From assembly GCF_022808915.1 (NCBI RefSeq), contig NZ_JAKZFS010000006.1, positions 120,463 to 184,462 on the forward strand: a stretch of 64,000 nt of DNA. Direction: 5' to 3'. Below are positions 1 through 9,808 of this stretch, one piece after another. A model generated the notes under the pieces. The model saw nothing but the letters and a program-made list of their open reading frames with translations, was not told the DNA's origin and searched no databases. Each line of letters opens with the position of its first letter. Within the stretch, counting starts at the first letter, position 1. Position numbers and translations under genes: made by a program. The stretch is from Fundidesulfovibrio terrae (GTDB lineage: Bacteria > Desulfobacterota > Desulfovibrionia > Desulfovibrionales > Desulfovibrionaceae).

Positions 1-1076
1 GCAAGCTGGCCGAGGCCACCAATACGCCTTTTCCCGAATTTTCCTGGGACGCAAGCTCCGCCAAGGCCATCGCGAAGGCGTTCACCTCGGGCTGGCTGGA
101 CAAGAACTTTCCGTTCCGGGGAGTGCTCATCCGCTGGTACAATTACTATTCGGCGTCGCTGTTCGGCTCCATGTCAGCCAACTCCCCGGTGGCCGTGGGC
201 AAGGACGGCTGGCTCTTCCTGGCCCGCGACCGCACAATCGACGTGCTGGAGGAGCACCGCGCCGTCAACCCCTTGAGCGAGGCCCAGCTGCAGGGGCTCG
301 CTGCGGGCTTCGAGGAGCGCAGGAAGTGGCTGGCCGAGCGCGGCATCAAGTATCTCGTGGTGGTGGCTCCCAACAAGGACACCATCTATCCCGAATATCT
401 GCCCGACGCGTACCGGCAGGAGGGCAAGATCTCGCGCATGGACCAGGTGATGGAATACATCAATTCCAAAACCTCGCTCGACGTTCTCGACCTGCGCCCG
501 GCCCTTCTCGAGGCCAAGAAGGCCGCCCAGGTGTTCTATTCCACTGACAGCCACTGGAACGCCTATGGCGCGTTCCCCGGCTACCAGGCGGTCATCGAGC
601 GCCTGGCCCGCAGTTTCCCAGGCCTCAAGCCCATGCAGGCTTCCCAGTTCTACCCGCAGGAGTACACCTTTCTGGGGGGCGATCTCTCCTTCATGGTGGG
701 CATCGAGGAACTGGTCACGGAGCACAAGATCCTGATGCTCCCCAAGACGCCGCTCAAGGCCAGGGGCGAGAGCACCGGGTTGTTCAAGCCCGGGTACTCG
801 CAGGCCGCCCAGGCTTCGGTCCTGGACGATCTGAAGCTGCCCAAGGCCCTGTTTTTCCACGATTCGTACTTCTGGGAAATCCTCGGTTTCCTCGGGGAGC
901 ATTTCAGCCGGGGCGTCTACGTCTGGGTGAAGCCCGGTCTCGAGGGCAAACAGAGCCTCTTCGACAAGGAACTTATCGAGGCCGAAAAGCCGGACGTCGT
1001 GGTGGAGGAGATCGCCGAGCGGTTCTTCCTGCCCCCGCAACCCAAGGTTTCCGCTCCTGGGGAGGCGCCAGAGTGA
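1..1076 (+). CDS. AlgJ/AlgX-type SGNH acetyltransferase, 5' end outside window
   Basis: The reading frame is open from base 3 and runs to the TGA at 1074-1076, so the gene begins upstream of the window; the GTG at 123 is internal. The protein has the marks of the AlgJ/AlgX/ALGX family of periplasmic, membrane-tethered O-acetyltransferases: a VGKDGWLFL segment near 200-230, a DSHW motif (Asp codon at 546, His two residues later) and a late HDSYF block (Ser codon near 864) that would supply the nucleophile. In known systems such proteins acetylate an exopolysaccharide using acetyl groups passed across the membrane by an MBOAT protein; an MBOAT gene would be expected just upstream. The substrate cannot be told from sequence. 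It overlaps the next gene by 4 nt. Confidence 0.8.
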   Translation, partial: KLAEATNTPFPEFSWDASSAKAIAKAFTSGWLDKNFPFRGVLIRWYNYYSASLFGSMSANSPVAVGKDGWLFLARDRTIDVLEEHRAVNPLSEAQLQGLAAGFEERRKWLAERGIKYLVVVAPNKDTIYPEYLPDAYRQEGKISRMDQVMEYINSKTSLDVLDLRPALLEAKKAAQVFYSTDSHWNAYGAFPGYQAVIERLARSFPGLKPMQASQFYPQEYTFLGGDLSFMVGIEELVTEHKILMLPKTPLKARGESTGLFKPGYSQAAQASVLDDLKLPKALFFHDSYFWEILGFLGEHFSRGVYVWVKPGLEGKQSLFDKELIEAEKPDVVVEEIAERFFLPPQPKVSAPGEAPE

Positions 1077-1930
1077 AAATCCTAACGGCAATCCTCTTTT
1101 GTCTTCTGGCCGTCGTCGACACTTCGGCCGCCGCTTCGGGAACGGACGCCTTCGCAGGCCTATCGGGCGAACTGCGCATCGCGGGCAGCGACGTGGGCCT
1201 CGTGGCCGCCAGGGAGGCGGCCGAGCAAATCACGGCCGAGCACCCCTCCGTGAAGATCACCTTTTCCCTGACCGGCGCGGGCAACGGCCTTCGGCGCGTG
1301 CGCCTGCGCCAGGCCGACATCTGCCTCTACGACCGCGACCCGGCCAACGCCTCCCGGGCCGGCGCCCCGCTGGAGTTCATCGCCTACGGGATCGACCCCG
1401 TGGCCGTGGTGGTCAATCCGGTCAACACGGTGGGCTCGCTCAGCCTGGAGCAGATCAAGCAGCTCTTCGGAGCCAGGATCAGGTTCTGGAACGTCGTGGG
1501 CGGCCCCAGTTTCCCGGCCATGCCCCTGTACATCGAGGCGTCCGAGGAGGAGGGCAGGCCCTCCACCAGGGCGGGCAACGTGAGCGTCTCCAGCCAGCCG
1601 GCCATGCGCTTCACCCTGGCCCGCAACAAGGAAACCCTGGGTTACATCAGCATGCGCGACCTGGACGCCAGCCTCAAGCCCATCGCCGTGGAGGGCTCCG
1701 CTCCGAACCTGGAAGCCTTCCGCGCCGGGCGCTACAGGATCTACCGGGTCATGCACGCGGCTCTTCCCCAGGCCTGCCCCCCCCTGGCCAAGGCGTTCAT
1801 GGACTACCTCGCCGGACCGCAGGGGCAGGCGATCCTCGCGCGCACGGGCTATGTTCCCCTGGCGGACAAGCCGTCATGGGCGAGCGTCCTGCCGGTGGAC
1901 TTCCCGGACAGGCTCGCCGACGGACAGTAG
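1073..1930 (+). CDS. PstS-like periplasmic substrate-binding protein
   Basis: A 285-residue protein starting at GTG 1073, whose GTGA overlaps the stop of the preceding gene, so the two are probably translationally coupled. A hydrophobic signal peptide occupies about residues 1-20. The rest looks like the PstS/PBP-like type II binding fold: LRIAGSDVG near residue 35, a TGAGNGLRR turn near 65 and a late DYLAGPQGQAIL segment typical of the C-terminus of phosphate-binding proteins. No pst permease genes follow, so it may serve as an orphan sensor or accessory protein rather than a phosphate importer subunit. Its coupling to an acetyltransferase gene suggests an exopolysaccharide context, which is inference. 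Ligand unknown. Confidence 0.7.
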   Translation: MKILTAILFCLLAVVDTSAAASGTDAFAGLSGELRIAGSDVGLVAAREAAEQITAEHPSVKITFSLTGAGNGLRRVRLRQADICLYDRDPANASRAGAPLEFIAYGIDPVAVVVNPVNTVGSLSLEQIKQLFGARIRFWNVVGGPSFPAMPLYIEASEEEGRPSTRAGNVSVSSQPAMRFTLARNKETLGYISMRDLDASLKPIAVEGSAPNLEAFRAGRYRIYRVMHAALPQACPPLAKAFMDYLAGPQGQAILARTGYVPLADKPSWASVLPVDFPDRLADGQ

Positions 1931-1937
1931 GGCAGAC

Positions 1938-1965
1938 TTTACAATGCCGGGGAATATCTTAGTAT
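1938..1965 (+). promoter_or_regulatory. Candidate sigma70-type promoter for the CBS-domain/ccm operon
   Basis: TTTACA at 1938-1943 and TAGTAT at 1960-1965 are separated by 16 bp, in the 112-nt gap before the start at 2043. The match is moderate and no experiment supports it. Confidence 0.4.
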
Positions 1966-2042
1966 GTTCCAAAACCGGAATGTGACGGACGAACCCGTGT
2001 TCCTTCCCCGTCCCGCCGCAAAAGCACCATCGGCCGCCCACA

Positions 2043-3095
2043 ATGTTTGAACTGCTGCTGGCCATCGCCGTGGCCCTGGTCATGTCGTCGTTCTGCTCCG
2101 TGAGCGAGGCCATGCTCTATTCCCTGCGCTGGAGCTGGATCGAGCGGATGCGCACCGAGGGCAAGCGCTCCGGCGAGATCATGTACCAGATGCGCATGAA
2201 CATCGAGCGGCCCATCACCGCCATCCTCACGGTGAACACCATGGCCTGCGCCGCCGGTTCGGCCGTGGCGGGCGCCCTGGCCGTGGGGGTGCTCGGCGAG
2301 GATAAGCTCGTCTACTTCACGATCCTTTTCTCCGTGGTCATCCTCGTCTTCGGCGAGATACTCCCCAAGACCATGGGAGTGGTCTACGCCCGCGCGCTTG
2401 CGCCGTATCTGGCCGCGCCGCTCAAGGGAATGGTGGTGGTGCTCACGCCGCTCATCTGGGCCAGCGGCTTCCTCACCCGGATGATCACCCCCAAATCCAA
2501 GGGGCCAGACGCCTCCGAGGACGACATCCGCGCCGTGGTGACCCTCACCAGTCGCGCGGGCAAGATCAACGCCCTGGAAGAGAGGTCCATCACCAACATC
2601 CTCTCCCTGGACGTCAAGCACGTCAGCCAGATCATGACCCCGCGCACCGTGGTCTTCTCTCTGCCCGCGGGCATGAGCGTGGCCGAGGCCCGCGACGAAA
2701 ACCCCCTCTGGCCCCACAGCCGCGTGCCCGTCTACGAGGAGGACGATCCCGAGAACATCGTGGGCATCGTCTTCCGCCGCCAGGTGTTCGAGGCCCTGGC
2801 CAACGACCAGCACGGCTTAAGGCTCGCCCAGCTCATGAAACCCGTGCAGTTCGTGCTGGACACCATGTCCCTGGACAAGGTGCTCATCCGGTTCATCGAG
2901 TCCCGGATGCACCTGTTCGTGGTGCTGGACGAATACGGCGGCGTGCAGGGCGTCATAAGCCTCGAGGACGTCCTGGAGGAAATCCTGGGCAAGGAAATCG
3001 TTGACGAGACCGACCAGGTCGCGGATATGAGACAGCTGGCCAGGGTGCGGCGGGAGAAACTCCTGCGCAACCAGACCCCGGCCAAGGAGAATTGA
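2043..3095 (+). CDS. CNNM/CorC-type membrane protein with DUF21 and paired CBS domains
   Basis: 350 residues. The N-terminal half (about 1-160) is a DUF21-type membrane domain with four hydrophobic segments, including the family-typical FGEILPKT near 103-110. Two CBS domains follow at about 200-255 and 265-320; the second includes VLDEYGGVQGVISLEDVLEEILG, the usual end of this module. The C-terminal CorC_HlyC transport-associated domain seen in longer homologues is missing, since the protein ends about 30 residues after the CBS pair. CNNM/CorC proteins are linked to Mg2+/Co2+ efflux or tolerance. The stop codon overlaps the ccmE start by 1 nt, so it is probably the first gene of the ccm transcript. 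Confidence 0.85.
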   Translation: MFELLLAIAVALVMSSFCSVSEAMLYSLRWSWIERMRTEGKRSGEIMYQMRMNIERPITAILTVNTMACAAGSAVAGALAVGVLGEDKLVYFTILFSVVILVFGEILPKTMGVVYARALAPYLAAPLKGMVVVLTPLIWASGFLTRMITPKSKGPDASEDDIRAVVTLTSRAGKINALEERSITNILSLDVKHVSQIMTPRTVVFSLPAGMSVAEARDENPLWPHSRVPVYEEDDPENIVGIVFRRQVFEALANDQHGLRLAQLMKPVQFVLDTMSLDKVLIRFIESRMHLFVVLDEYGGVQGVISLEDVLEEILGKEIVDETDQVADMRQLARVRREKLLRNQTPAKEN

Positions 3096-3514
3096 TGGCC
3101 GGCAGCAGGAAAGGCGTCTACGCGGCCGCGGTGGTCCTCTTTCTGGGGGGCCTCGGCGGCCTGATCTATTCGGGACTGGACGAGGGAACCGTGTACTTCC
3201 TCAACGTGGGGGAAGCGCTGGCCATGACCCCCGACAAGCTCGCGCAGGCCCGGCTCTTCGGCACTGTGGCCGAGGACGGGATCGTGAACGAGAAGGGCCT
3301 TGGCGTGAGCTTCAAGCTCATCGACAAGGACGACAAGTCCAAGACCATCCCCGTTGAATACAAGGGGGCCGTCCCCGACACGTTCAAACCGGGCGTCGAG
3401 GTCATCGTGGAGGGCGGCGTGAACCCCGCCAAGGGCGTCTTCAAGGCCACCACGCTCATGACCAAGTGTCCGTCCAAGTACCAGAAAGAAAACAGGAAAG
3501 AGGCCAAGGGCTAA
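3095..3514 (+). CDS. ccmE: Cytochrome c maturation protein CcmE, CxxxY variant
   Basis: 139 residues from ATG 3095, placed 5 nt after an AAGGAG; a TTG three bases earlier is a poorer alternative. Residues about 8-27 form the N-terminal membrane anchor and the rest is the OB-fold heme chaperone domain, with the FYLTP-like region replaced by VYFLNVGE. In classical CcmE a histidine in an HxxxY motif binds heme covalently on its way to apocytochromes. Here the corresponding site reads TKCPSKY, so residue 125 is Cys and Tyr is at 129. This CxxxY form is known from Desulfovibrio and some archaea and goes with loss of CcmG and CcmH, both absent from this operon. Heme attachment through Cys125 follows from the family and is not shown here. 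Confidence 0.93.
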   Translation: MAGSRKGVYAAAVVLFLGGLGGLIYSGLDEGTVYFLNVGEALAMTPDKLAQARLFGTVAEDGIVNEKGLGVSFKLIDKDDKSKTIPVEYKGAVPDTFKPGVEVIVEGGVNPAKGVFKATTLMTKCPSKYQKENRKEAKG

Positions 3515-3557
3515 TCCGCCCGGAAGTCTTGCGCCCTATTCGTCAGGGGGAGAACGT

Positions 3558-5444
<1,887 letters not shown>

Positions 5445-5445
5445 T

Positions 5446-6105
5446 GTGCTGAAGCTCTCGGGCGTGGCCAAGTTCTACGGGGACCGTCTGGTCTTCAAGG
5501 GCGTGGACGTCCAGGTGCGCCCGGGGCGCGCCCTCATGGTGGTCGGGGCCAACGGTGCGGGTAAGTCCACGCTGCTTCGGATCATGGCCGGGCTGTCCAA
5601 GCCCTCCGCAGGAAAGGTGGAGGCTCGCGTGGACCGCCACGAAATGGCCTACCTGGGCCATCAGACCTTCCTCTATGCCGAGGCCACGGCCATGGAGAAC
5701 CTGCGCTTCTGGACCGGGCTCTACGGCCTGGGCCTGGACGAGGCCGCCCTGGAGGCGGCGCTTACCCGCGTGGGGCTGAAAAAATTCGCCCATGAACGGG
5801 CCGGGCACTTCTCCCGGGGCATGGCCCAGCGGCTCAACCTCGCCCGGGTGTTCTGCATAGCGCCCAGGCTTCTCTTTCTCGACGAACCCGACACCGGCCT
5901 GGATGAGGCCTCCAAGATGGTGCTCCACCAGGAGATCGCCCGCGCCCGCGAGGGCGACCGCGCTGTGGTCTGGGTGAGCCACCACCTGGAGCGCGATCTG
6001 CCCAAGGCTGACGACGTGCTGCACCTGGACCGGGGCCGCGCCGCCTACCTGGGGCCGGTCTCCGGGTTCGACGCCTCGGTCATGGCCGGAGAGTGCGCAT
6101 GCTGA
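5446..6105 (+). CDS. ccmA: Cytochrome c maturation ABC ATPase CcmA
   Basis: 219 residues starting at GTG 5446, one base after the ccmF stop. Walker A GANGAGKST at 34-42, family-typical signature SRGMAQ at 123-128 (CcmA proteins have SRG in place of SGG) and Walker B LLFLDEP at 142-148. It is the ATPase of the CcmABCD complex; ATP hydrolysis releases holo-CcmE from CcmC, so the complex acts on heme-loaded CcmE rather than transporting heme. It overlaps ccmB by a few bases, consistent with co-translation of the complex. Length is normal for the family. Confidence 0.95.
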   Translation: MLKLSGVAKFYGDRLVFKGVDVQVRPGRALMVVGANGAGKSTLLRIMAGLSKPSAGKVEARVDRHEMAYLGHQTFLYAEATAMENLRFWTGLYGLGLDEAALEAALTRVGLKKFAHERAGHFSRGMAQRLNLARVFCIAPRLLFLDEPDTGLDEASKMVLHQEIARAREGDRAVVWVSHHLERDLPKADDVLHLDRGRAAYLGPVSGFDASVMAGECAC

Positions 6106-6770
6106 CCTCGTCGCTGCGTATCGCCTCCAAGGACCTGCGCCTGTGCCTGCGCGGCGCCCAGGGGCTGGCCCAGACGGCGCTTCTCGGGCTTCTGGTCATC
6201 TTCGTCTTCAGCCTCTCGCGCAAGCCTGGCGAGGAGGTTCCGGCCCTGGCCGCCGCGGCCATATTCTGGCTCTCCACCCTGTTCGCCCAGGTGCTGGTCT
6301 ACAGCGGCCTGTACAACCTGGAGGAGGGCAACGGCTCGCGCCTGGGCCTGGCCATGTCCCCCATCCCGCCGCAGGCGGTGTGGTTGGGCAAGGCCCTGGC
6401 CGGACTCGCCCTGGTGCTGTGCTGCCAGGTGGTTTTTGCCGTGGCGGTCGCGGCCTTTTTGGGGCAGGGTGTGGCCGGTTCGCCGGTCCTGGGCTTGGCC
6501 TGCGTCCTGGTCGTTGACGTGGGGCTCGCCTCGCTGGGCTCGCTCATGGGGGCGCTGGCCTCGGGCAAGACCTCGCGCGAATCCCTGCTCACGGTGATCT
6601 TCTTTCCCCTGATCATCCCGGTTCTGCTCTCGGGGATACGGGTGCTGGAGGGGGTGATCCTGGGCGGCGATGCCGGGCTCGACTGGCTCGGGATCGCCGT
6701 GGCGTTCGCGGCGGTGTTCTCGGCCGCGGCGCTGATTCTGTTTCCGTTCATCTACACAGGCGAGGAATGA
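6099..6770 (+). CDS. ccmB: Cytochrome c maturation ABC permease CcmB
   Basis: ATG 6099 is preferred because GGAGAG at 6088-6093 is well spaced; a GTG at 6093 in the same frame is possible. The protein has 223 residues (225 from the GTG) and six hydrophobic segments, with the short cytoplasmic loop NLEEGNGSRLGLAMSPIP characteristic of CcmB near residues 65-85. It is the membrane partner of CcmA in the CcmABCD complex. The start lies inside the end of ccmA and the stop overlaps the ccmC start by 4 nt (ATGA). Nothing unusual in composition compared with neighbours. Confidence 0.92.
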   Translation: MLTSSLRIASKDLRLCLRGAQGLAQTALLGLLVIFVFSLSRKPGEEVPALAAAAIFWLSTLFAQVLVYSGLYNLEEGNGSRLGLAMSPIPPQAVWLGKALAGLALVLCCQVVFAVAVAAFLGQGVAGSPVLGLACVLVVDVGLASLGSLMGALASGKTSRESLLTVIFFPLIIPVLLSGIRVLEGVILGGDAGLDWLGIAVAFAAVFSAAALILFPFIYTGEE

Positions 6771-7435
6771 GGATGACAGTCGTTCTGGCCGCCTTGGCGG
6801 CCGTGGCACTGGCCGCGGCCCAATGGTTCATCTGGGTGTACGCTCCCGTGGAAGAGACCATGGGCGTGGTGCAGAAAATCTTCTACATCCACCTGCCCAT
6901 GTCCCTGTGGGCCATGGCCAGCTTCCTCGTGGTGTTCGTGGCCTCGGTGATGGTGCTCCTGGACAAGGGCGGCAAGTGGGACCGGCTGGCCGGGGCCTCC
7001 TGCGAGCTGGGCGTGGTGTTCTCCGGGCTGGCCCTGGTGACCGGGTCGCTGTGGGGCAAGCCCATCTGGAACGTCTGGTGGACCTGGGACCCCAGGCTCA
7101 CCACCACCCTCATCATGTGGTTCGTGTACGCGGCCTACCTGATCCTGCGCCAGAGCGGGGTGGGGGGCGAGCGTGGCCCGGTGGTGCGCGCGGCCCTTGG
7201 CGTGGTGGCCTTCGTGGACGTCCCGCTGGTGTTCTATTCGGCGCGCAAGTGGCGCTCCATCCACCCGACCGTCTTCGGCTCCCAGGGCGGGGGGCTCGAG
7301 CCCGAGATGCTCGTGACCGTGCTTGTGAGCATCGCGGCGGTGGGGATTTTCTGGGCCGCGCTCCTTTCCCTGCGCTCCCGGCAGCTGGGCCAGGCGTCGG
7401 CCATCCGGAACGTGTTTCTGCATCAGGCGAGGTGA
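6767..7435 (+). CDS. ccmC: Heme-handling membrane protein CcmC
   Basis: 222 residues. The start is ATG 6767 overlapping the ccmB stop; a second in-frame ATG at 6773 follows GAGGAATGAGG and could equally be used. Six membrane segments. The HLP motif with the axial His (IHLPMSLW, about residues 43-50) and the WWD region (WWTWDPRLT, about 104-112) identify CcmC, which binds heme and loads it onto CcmE. A second conserved His is in RSIHPTV near 165. In the CxxxY systems CcmC would have to form the heme link to Cys of CcmE, so coevolved differences around the WWD region would be worth comparing. Confidence 0.93.
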   Translation: MRMTVVLAALAAVALAAAQWFIWVYAPVEETMGVVQKIFYIHLPMSLWAMASFLVVFVASVMVLLDKGGKWDRLAGASCELGVVFSGLALVTGSLWGKPIWNVWWTWDPRLTTTLIMWFVYAAYLILRQSGVGGERGPVVRAALGVVAFVDVPLVFYSARKWRSIHPTVFGSQGGGLEPEMLVTVLVSIAAVGIFWAALLSLRSRQLGQASAIRNVFLHQAR

Positions 7436-7443
7436 TGTGACCC

Positions 7444-7584
7444 ATGGGCAAGGAAAACTATCTGCTGGCGGCCAACGTGCTGGTCTGGCTCGGACTGTGC
7501 GGCTACGTGGCCTTCGTGGCCTCGCGCCAGAAGCGCCTGGAGCGCCGCTTGAAACAACTGGAAACTTTGCAAGATGACGACTGA
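7444..7584 (+). CDS. ccmD: Small membrane protein CcmD
   Basis: A 46-residue frame from ATG 7444 to TGA 7582-7584, in the position where ccmD occurs, 8 nt after ccmC. It has a short N-terminus, one hydrophobic helix (about residues 7-26) and a basic tail rich in Arg/Lys (RQKRLERRLKQLE), the usual CcmD plan. CcmD stabilises the CcmABC complex and is needed for release of heme-loaded CcmE. Sequence conservation in this family is low, so the call rests on position, size and topology. It overlaps the following TPR gene by 11 nt. Confidence 0.8.
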   Translation: MGKENYLLAANVLVWLGLCGYVAFVASRQKRLERRLKQLETLQDDD

Positions 7585-8179
7585 GGCCCCCATGCGTGTG
7601 AATAAGGCCGTGCTGGCCGTGACCTTCGTCGGCCTCTTGGCCATGTTCGCGTGGTCCTTCCTGTACCGCGCCCAGAACCCTTCCCTGACCGCGGCCCTGG
7701 ACACGCGCGGCGCGCAGGCTCCCGGAGGCGAGGGGGGCATGGGCGGCATGGGGTCCATGGGAGGACCGGCCATGAAGGCTGTGGTGGACGCCATGGCCAA
7801 GCTCAAGGAGAACCCCGAGGACCCCGAGGCCCTGCACCAGGCCGCCGATGCCTTCGCCGAGGCCGAGCTGTGGGACAAGGCGTCGCAGATGGCGGAAAAG
7901 GCCCTGGCCAAGAATCCCGCCGACAAGGAACTCCTGAATCTCTACGGGGTGATCCTGTTCCGCCTGGAGCGCCCTTCGGAATCGGTCAAGGCTTTCGAGG
8001 AACTGCTCAAGCTCGATCCGGCCAACGTCCACGCCCGGTTCAACCTGGGGGCGGTCTACAAGTTCGGCCTGCAGGACCCGGCCAAGGCCAGGCCCTATTT
8101 CGAGGCCGTGCAGGCCGACCCCAAGGCCGATCCCGAGATCAGGGAACAGGCCAAACAGGAACTGACGGACGGAAAGTAG
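7574..8179 (+). CDS. Membrane-anchored TPR protein of the ccm operon (CcmI-like)
   Basis: 201 residues. ATG 7574 overlaps the end of ccmD; ATG 7592 is an alternative start. A single N-terminal membrane helix (about residues 12-31) is followed by a linker with a Met/Gly repeat (GGMGGMGSMGG, about 56-66) and then about three TPR repeats from residue 72 to 190. TPR proteins such as CcmI or the C-terminal part of CcmH bind apocytochromes and present them for heme attachment. The same role is likely here, especially because ccmH is missing, but it is inferred from position and fold. The gene is last before a strong terminator. Confidence 0.75.
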   Translation: MTTEAPMRVNKAVLAVTFVGLLAMFAWSFLYRAQNPSLTAALDTRGAQAPGGEGGMGGMGSMGGPAMKAVVDAMAKLKENPEDPEALHQAADAFAEAELWDKASQMAEKALAKNPADKELLNLYGVILFRLERPSESVKAFEELLKLDPANVHARFNLGAVYKFGLQDPAKARPYFEAVQADPKADPEIREQAKQELTDGK

Positions 8180-8183
8180 GCAG

Positions 8184-8219
8184 ACGCCCGGCCCCGGAAT
8201 GCGGGGCCGGGCGTTTTTT
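8184..8219 (+). terminator. Rho-independent terminator of the ccm operon
   Basis: A perfect 13-bp GC-rich stem (8184-8196 with 8202-8214), five-base loop and a run of Ts to 8219, starting 5 nt after the TPR gene. Confidence 0.95.
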
Positions 8220-8322
8220 CTTGCGCGACGTACCCGCGCAATCCGTGGCGGGCTTCTCGTTGTTCCAATACTGGAGCGGGCCGGGCCGGTTTCGTTACGC
8301 AGAGCGGAACGTTACGGAAGCG

Positions 8323-8350
8323 TTGCATTTTCTGCTACCTTCGTTAAATA
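8323..8350 (+). promoter_or_regulatory. Candidate promoter for livK
   Basis: TTGCAT at 8323-8328 and TAAATA at 8345-8350 with a 16-bp spacer, in the 288-nt gap between the ccm terminator and livK. This would leave a leader of about 110 nt. No riboswitch fold was recognised in it. Confidence 0.5.
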
Positions 8351-8467
8351 GCTGCTTGGGCAATTGCCGGTTTTTCCTTTCTTGTGAAATCCCGGTTTCA
8401 GCAGTCCGTAGTGGCCTTGCGTTCCCTGGAACGCGACCCAAAACCCTTTTTCGGAGGTAAGGCAGGC

Positions 8468-9628
8468 ATGAACTTCAAGCGTGGCCTGGTCATGGCTCTC
8501 GCCATGGCCGCATTCCTGGCTGTCGGCAACCTGGTCCTGGCGGCCGATGTGATCAAGATCGCCGTCCCCTCGCCCTTCACCGGCTCCGCCGCCGGATACG
8601 GCGACAACGTCAAGGCCGGCGTGGCCATGAAGATCGAAGAGGTCAACGCCAAGGGCGGCGTGAACGGCAAGATGCTCGAGGCCGTCTACTTCGACGAACA
8701 GTGCGATCCCAAGGAAGCCGCCACCGTGGGCACCAAGATCGCCGGCGACAAGGACCTGGTCGCCATCGTGGGCCACCTGTGCTCCGGTGCCCACCTGGCC
8801 GCCCTGCCCAACTACGTGCGCGTGGGCGTGCCCGCTCTCTCCCCCACCGCCACCAACGTGACCATCTCCGACAAGGGCAAGGACGCCAAGGGCCAGCCCT
8901 GGAGCTTCCGCAACGTGTACCTGGACGACTTCCAGGGCGTCTTCCTGGCCGACTACATGCTCAAGGTGCTCAACCTGAAGAAAGTGGCCGTGTTCTATGA
9001 GAACAACGACTACGGCATCGGCCTCAAGGACGCCTTCGTGAAGCAGGCCAAGGCCAACGGCCTGACCGTGGTGGGCGAGGAAGCCTACATGAAGGGCGCC
9101 ACCGACTTCACCCCCCAGCTGACCAAGCTGAAGGGCTCCGCCCCCGAGGCCCTGTTCATCGCCGGCTACTACGCCGAGGGCTCCCTCATCGCCGACCAGG
9201 CCAAGAAGCTGGGCATGAGCGTGCCCAAGTTCGGCGCCGACGGCCTGGACAACGCCGACTACATCAAGCTGGCTGGTCCCGCCGGTGACAACACCTACCT
9301 GACCACCCCCTTCCTGGCCGAGACCGCCGGTCCCGACGCCAAGGCCTTCATCGACGCCTACAAGACCAAGTACAAGCGCGATGTTGACTGGATGAGCGCG
9401 AATGCGTATGACGCCGCCGGAATGATCATCGAGGCCATTTCCAAGGTCGGCCCGGACCGCGCCAAGATCCGCGAGTACCTGGCTTCCATCAATTCCAAGG
9501 AAAAGGCCTACAAGGGCATCACCGGCCTGACCTACTTCAACGAGAAGGGCGACTGCGTGAAGCCTGCCTACGTGAAGATGGTCAAGAACGGCCAGTTCGT
9601 GCCCGCCGAAAAGCAGATGACGAACTAG
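8468..9628 (+). CDS. livK: Branched-chain amino acid ABC transporter, periplasmic binding protein
   Basis: ATG 8468 is chosen because GGAGGT at 8453-8458 precedes it and the translated N-terminus is a normal signal peptide (cut near LVLA/AD, about residue 24); an upstream GTG at 8384 would give an implausible N-terminal extension. 386 residues. The mature protein has the LivJ/LivK type I periplasmic fold, with VIKIAVPSPFTGSAAGYG at the start and VGHLCSGAHLAALPNY and YDAAGMIIEAI blocks. It binds Leu/Ile/Val or a related amino acid in the periplasm and delivers it to LivHM. A terminator follows before livH, so livK can be made in excess of the membrane parts. Confidence 0.92.
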   Translation: MNFKRGLVMALAMAAFLAVGNLVLAADVIKIAVPSPFTGSAAGYGDNVKAGVAMKIEEVNAKGGVNGKMLEAVYFDEQCDPKEAATVGTKIAGDKDLVAIVGHLCSGAHLAALPNYVRVGVPALSPTATNVTISDKGKDAKGQPWSFRNVYLDDFQGVFLADYMLKVLNLKKVAVFYENNDYGIGLKDAFVKQAKANGLTVVGEEAYMKGATDFTPQLTKLKGSAPEALFIAGYYAEGSLIADQAKKLGMSVPKFGADGLDNADYIKLAGPAGDNTYLTTPFLAETAGPDAKAFIDAYKTKYKRDVDWMSANAYDAAGMIIEAISKVGPDRAKIREYLASINSKEKAYKGITGLTYFNEKGDCVKPAYVKMVKNGQFVPAEKQMTN

Positions 9629-9652
9629 CCGCCACCGGCTTAAGTTGATTCG

Positions 9653-9688
9653 AAACAGGCTGGATGACCGTCCAGCCTGTTTCTTTTC
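9653..9688 (+). terminator. Terminator between livK and livH
   Basis: A 12-bp stem (9653-9664 with 9671-9682), six-base loop and a T-rich tail. Read-through past it would express livHMGF at a lower level than livK, the usual stoichiometry for binding-protein transporters. Confidence 0.88.
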
Positions 9689-9808
9689 ATAAGATTTCCG
9701 CATATACGACGCGGATCGCGGGCGCGGGGGGCCTGAATCTTCCCCCACGCCGGTCCACGCGGCGGCGCCGGGTCCCGGCTCGCCAACACAATTGGTTCGG
9801 AGAAGGCC

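Noticed and set aside
8384..8467. Upstream extension of livK to GTG 8384
   Set aside because: It lacks a ribosome-binding site and would precede an otherwise normal signal peptide.
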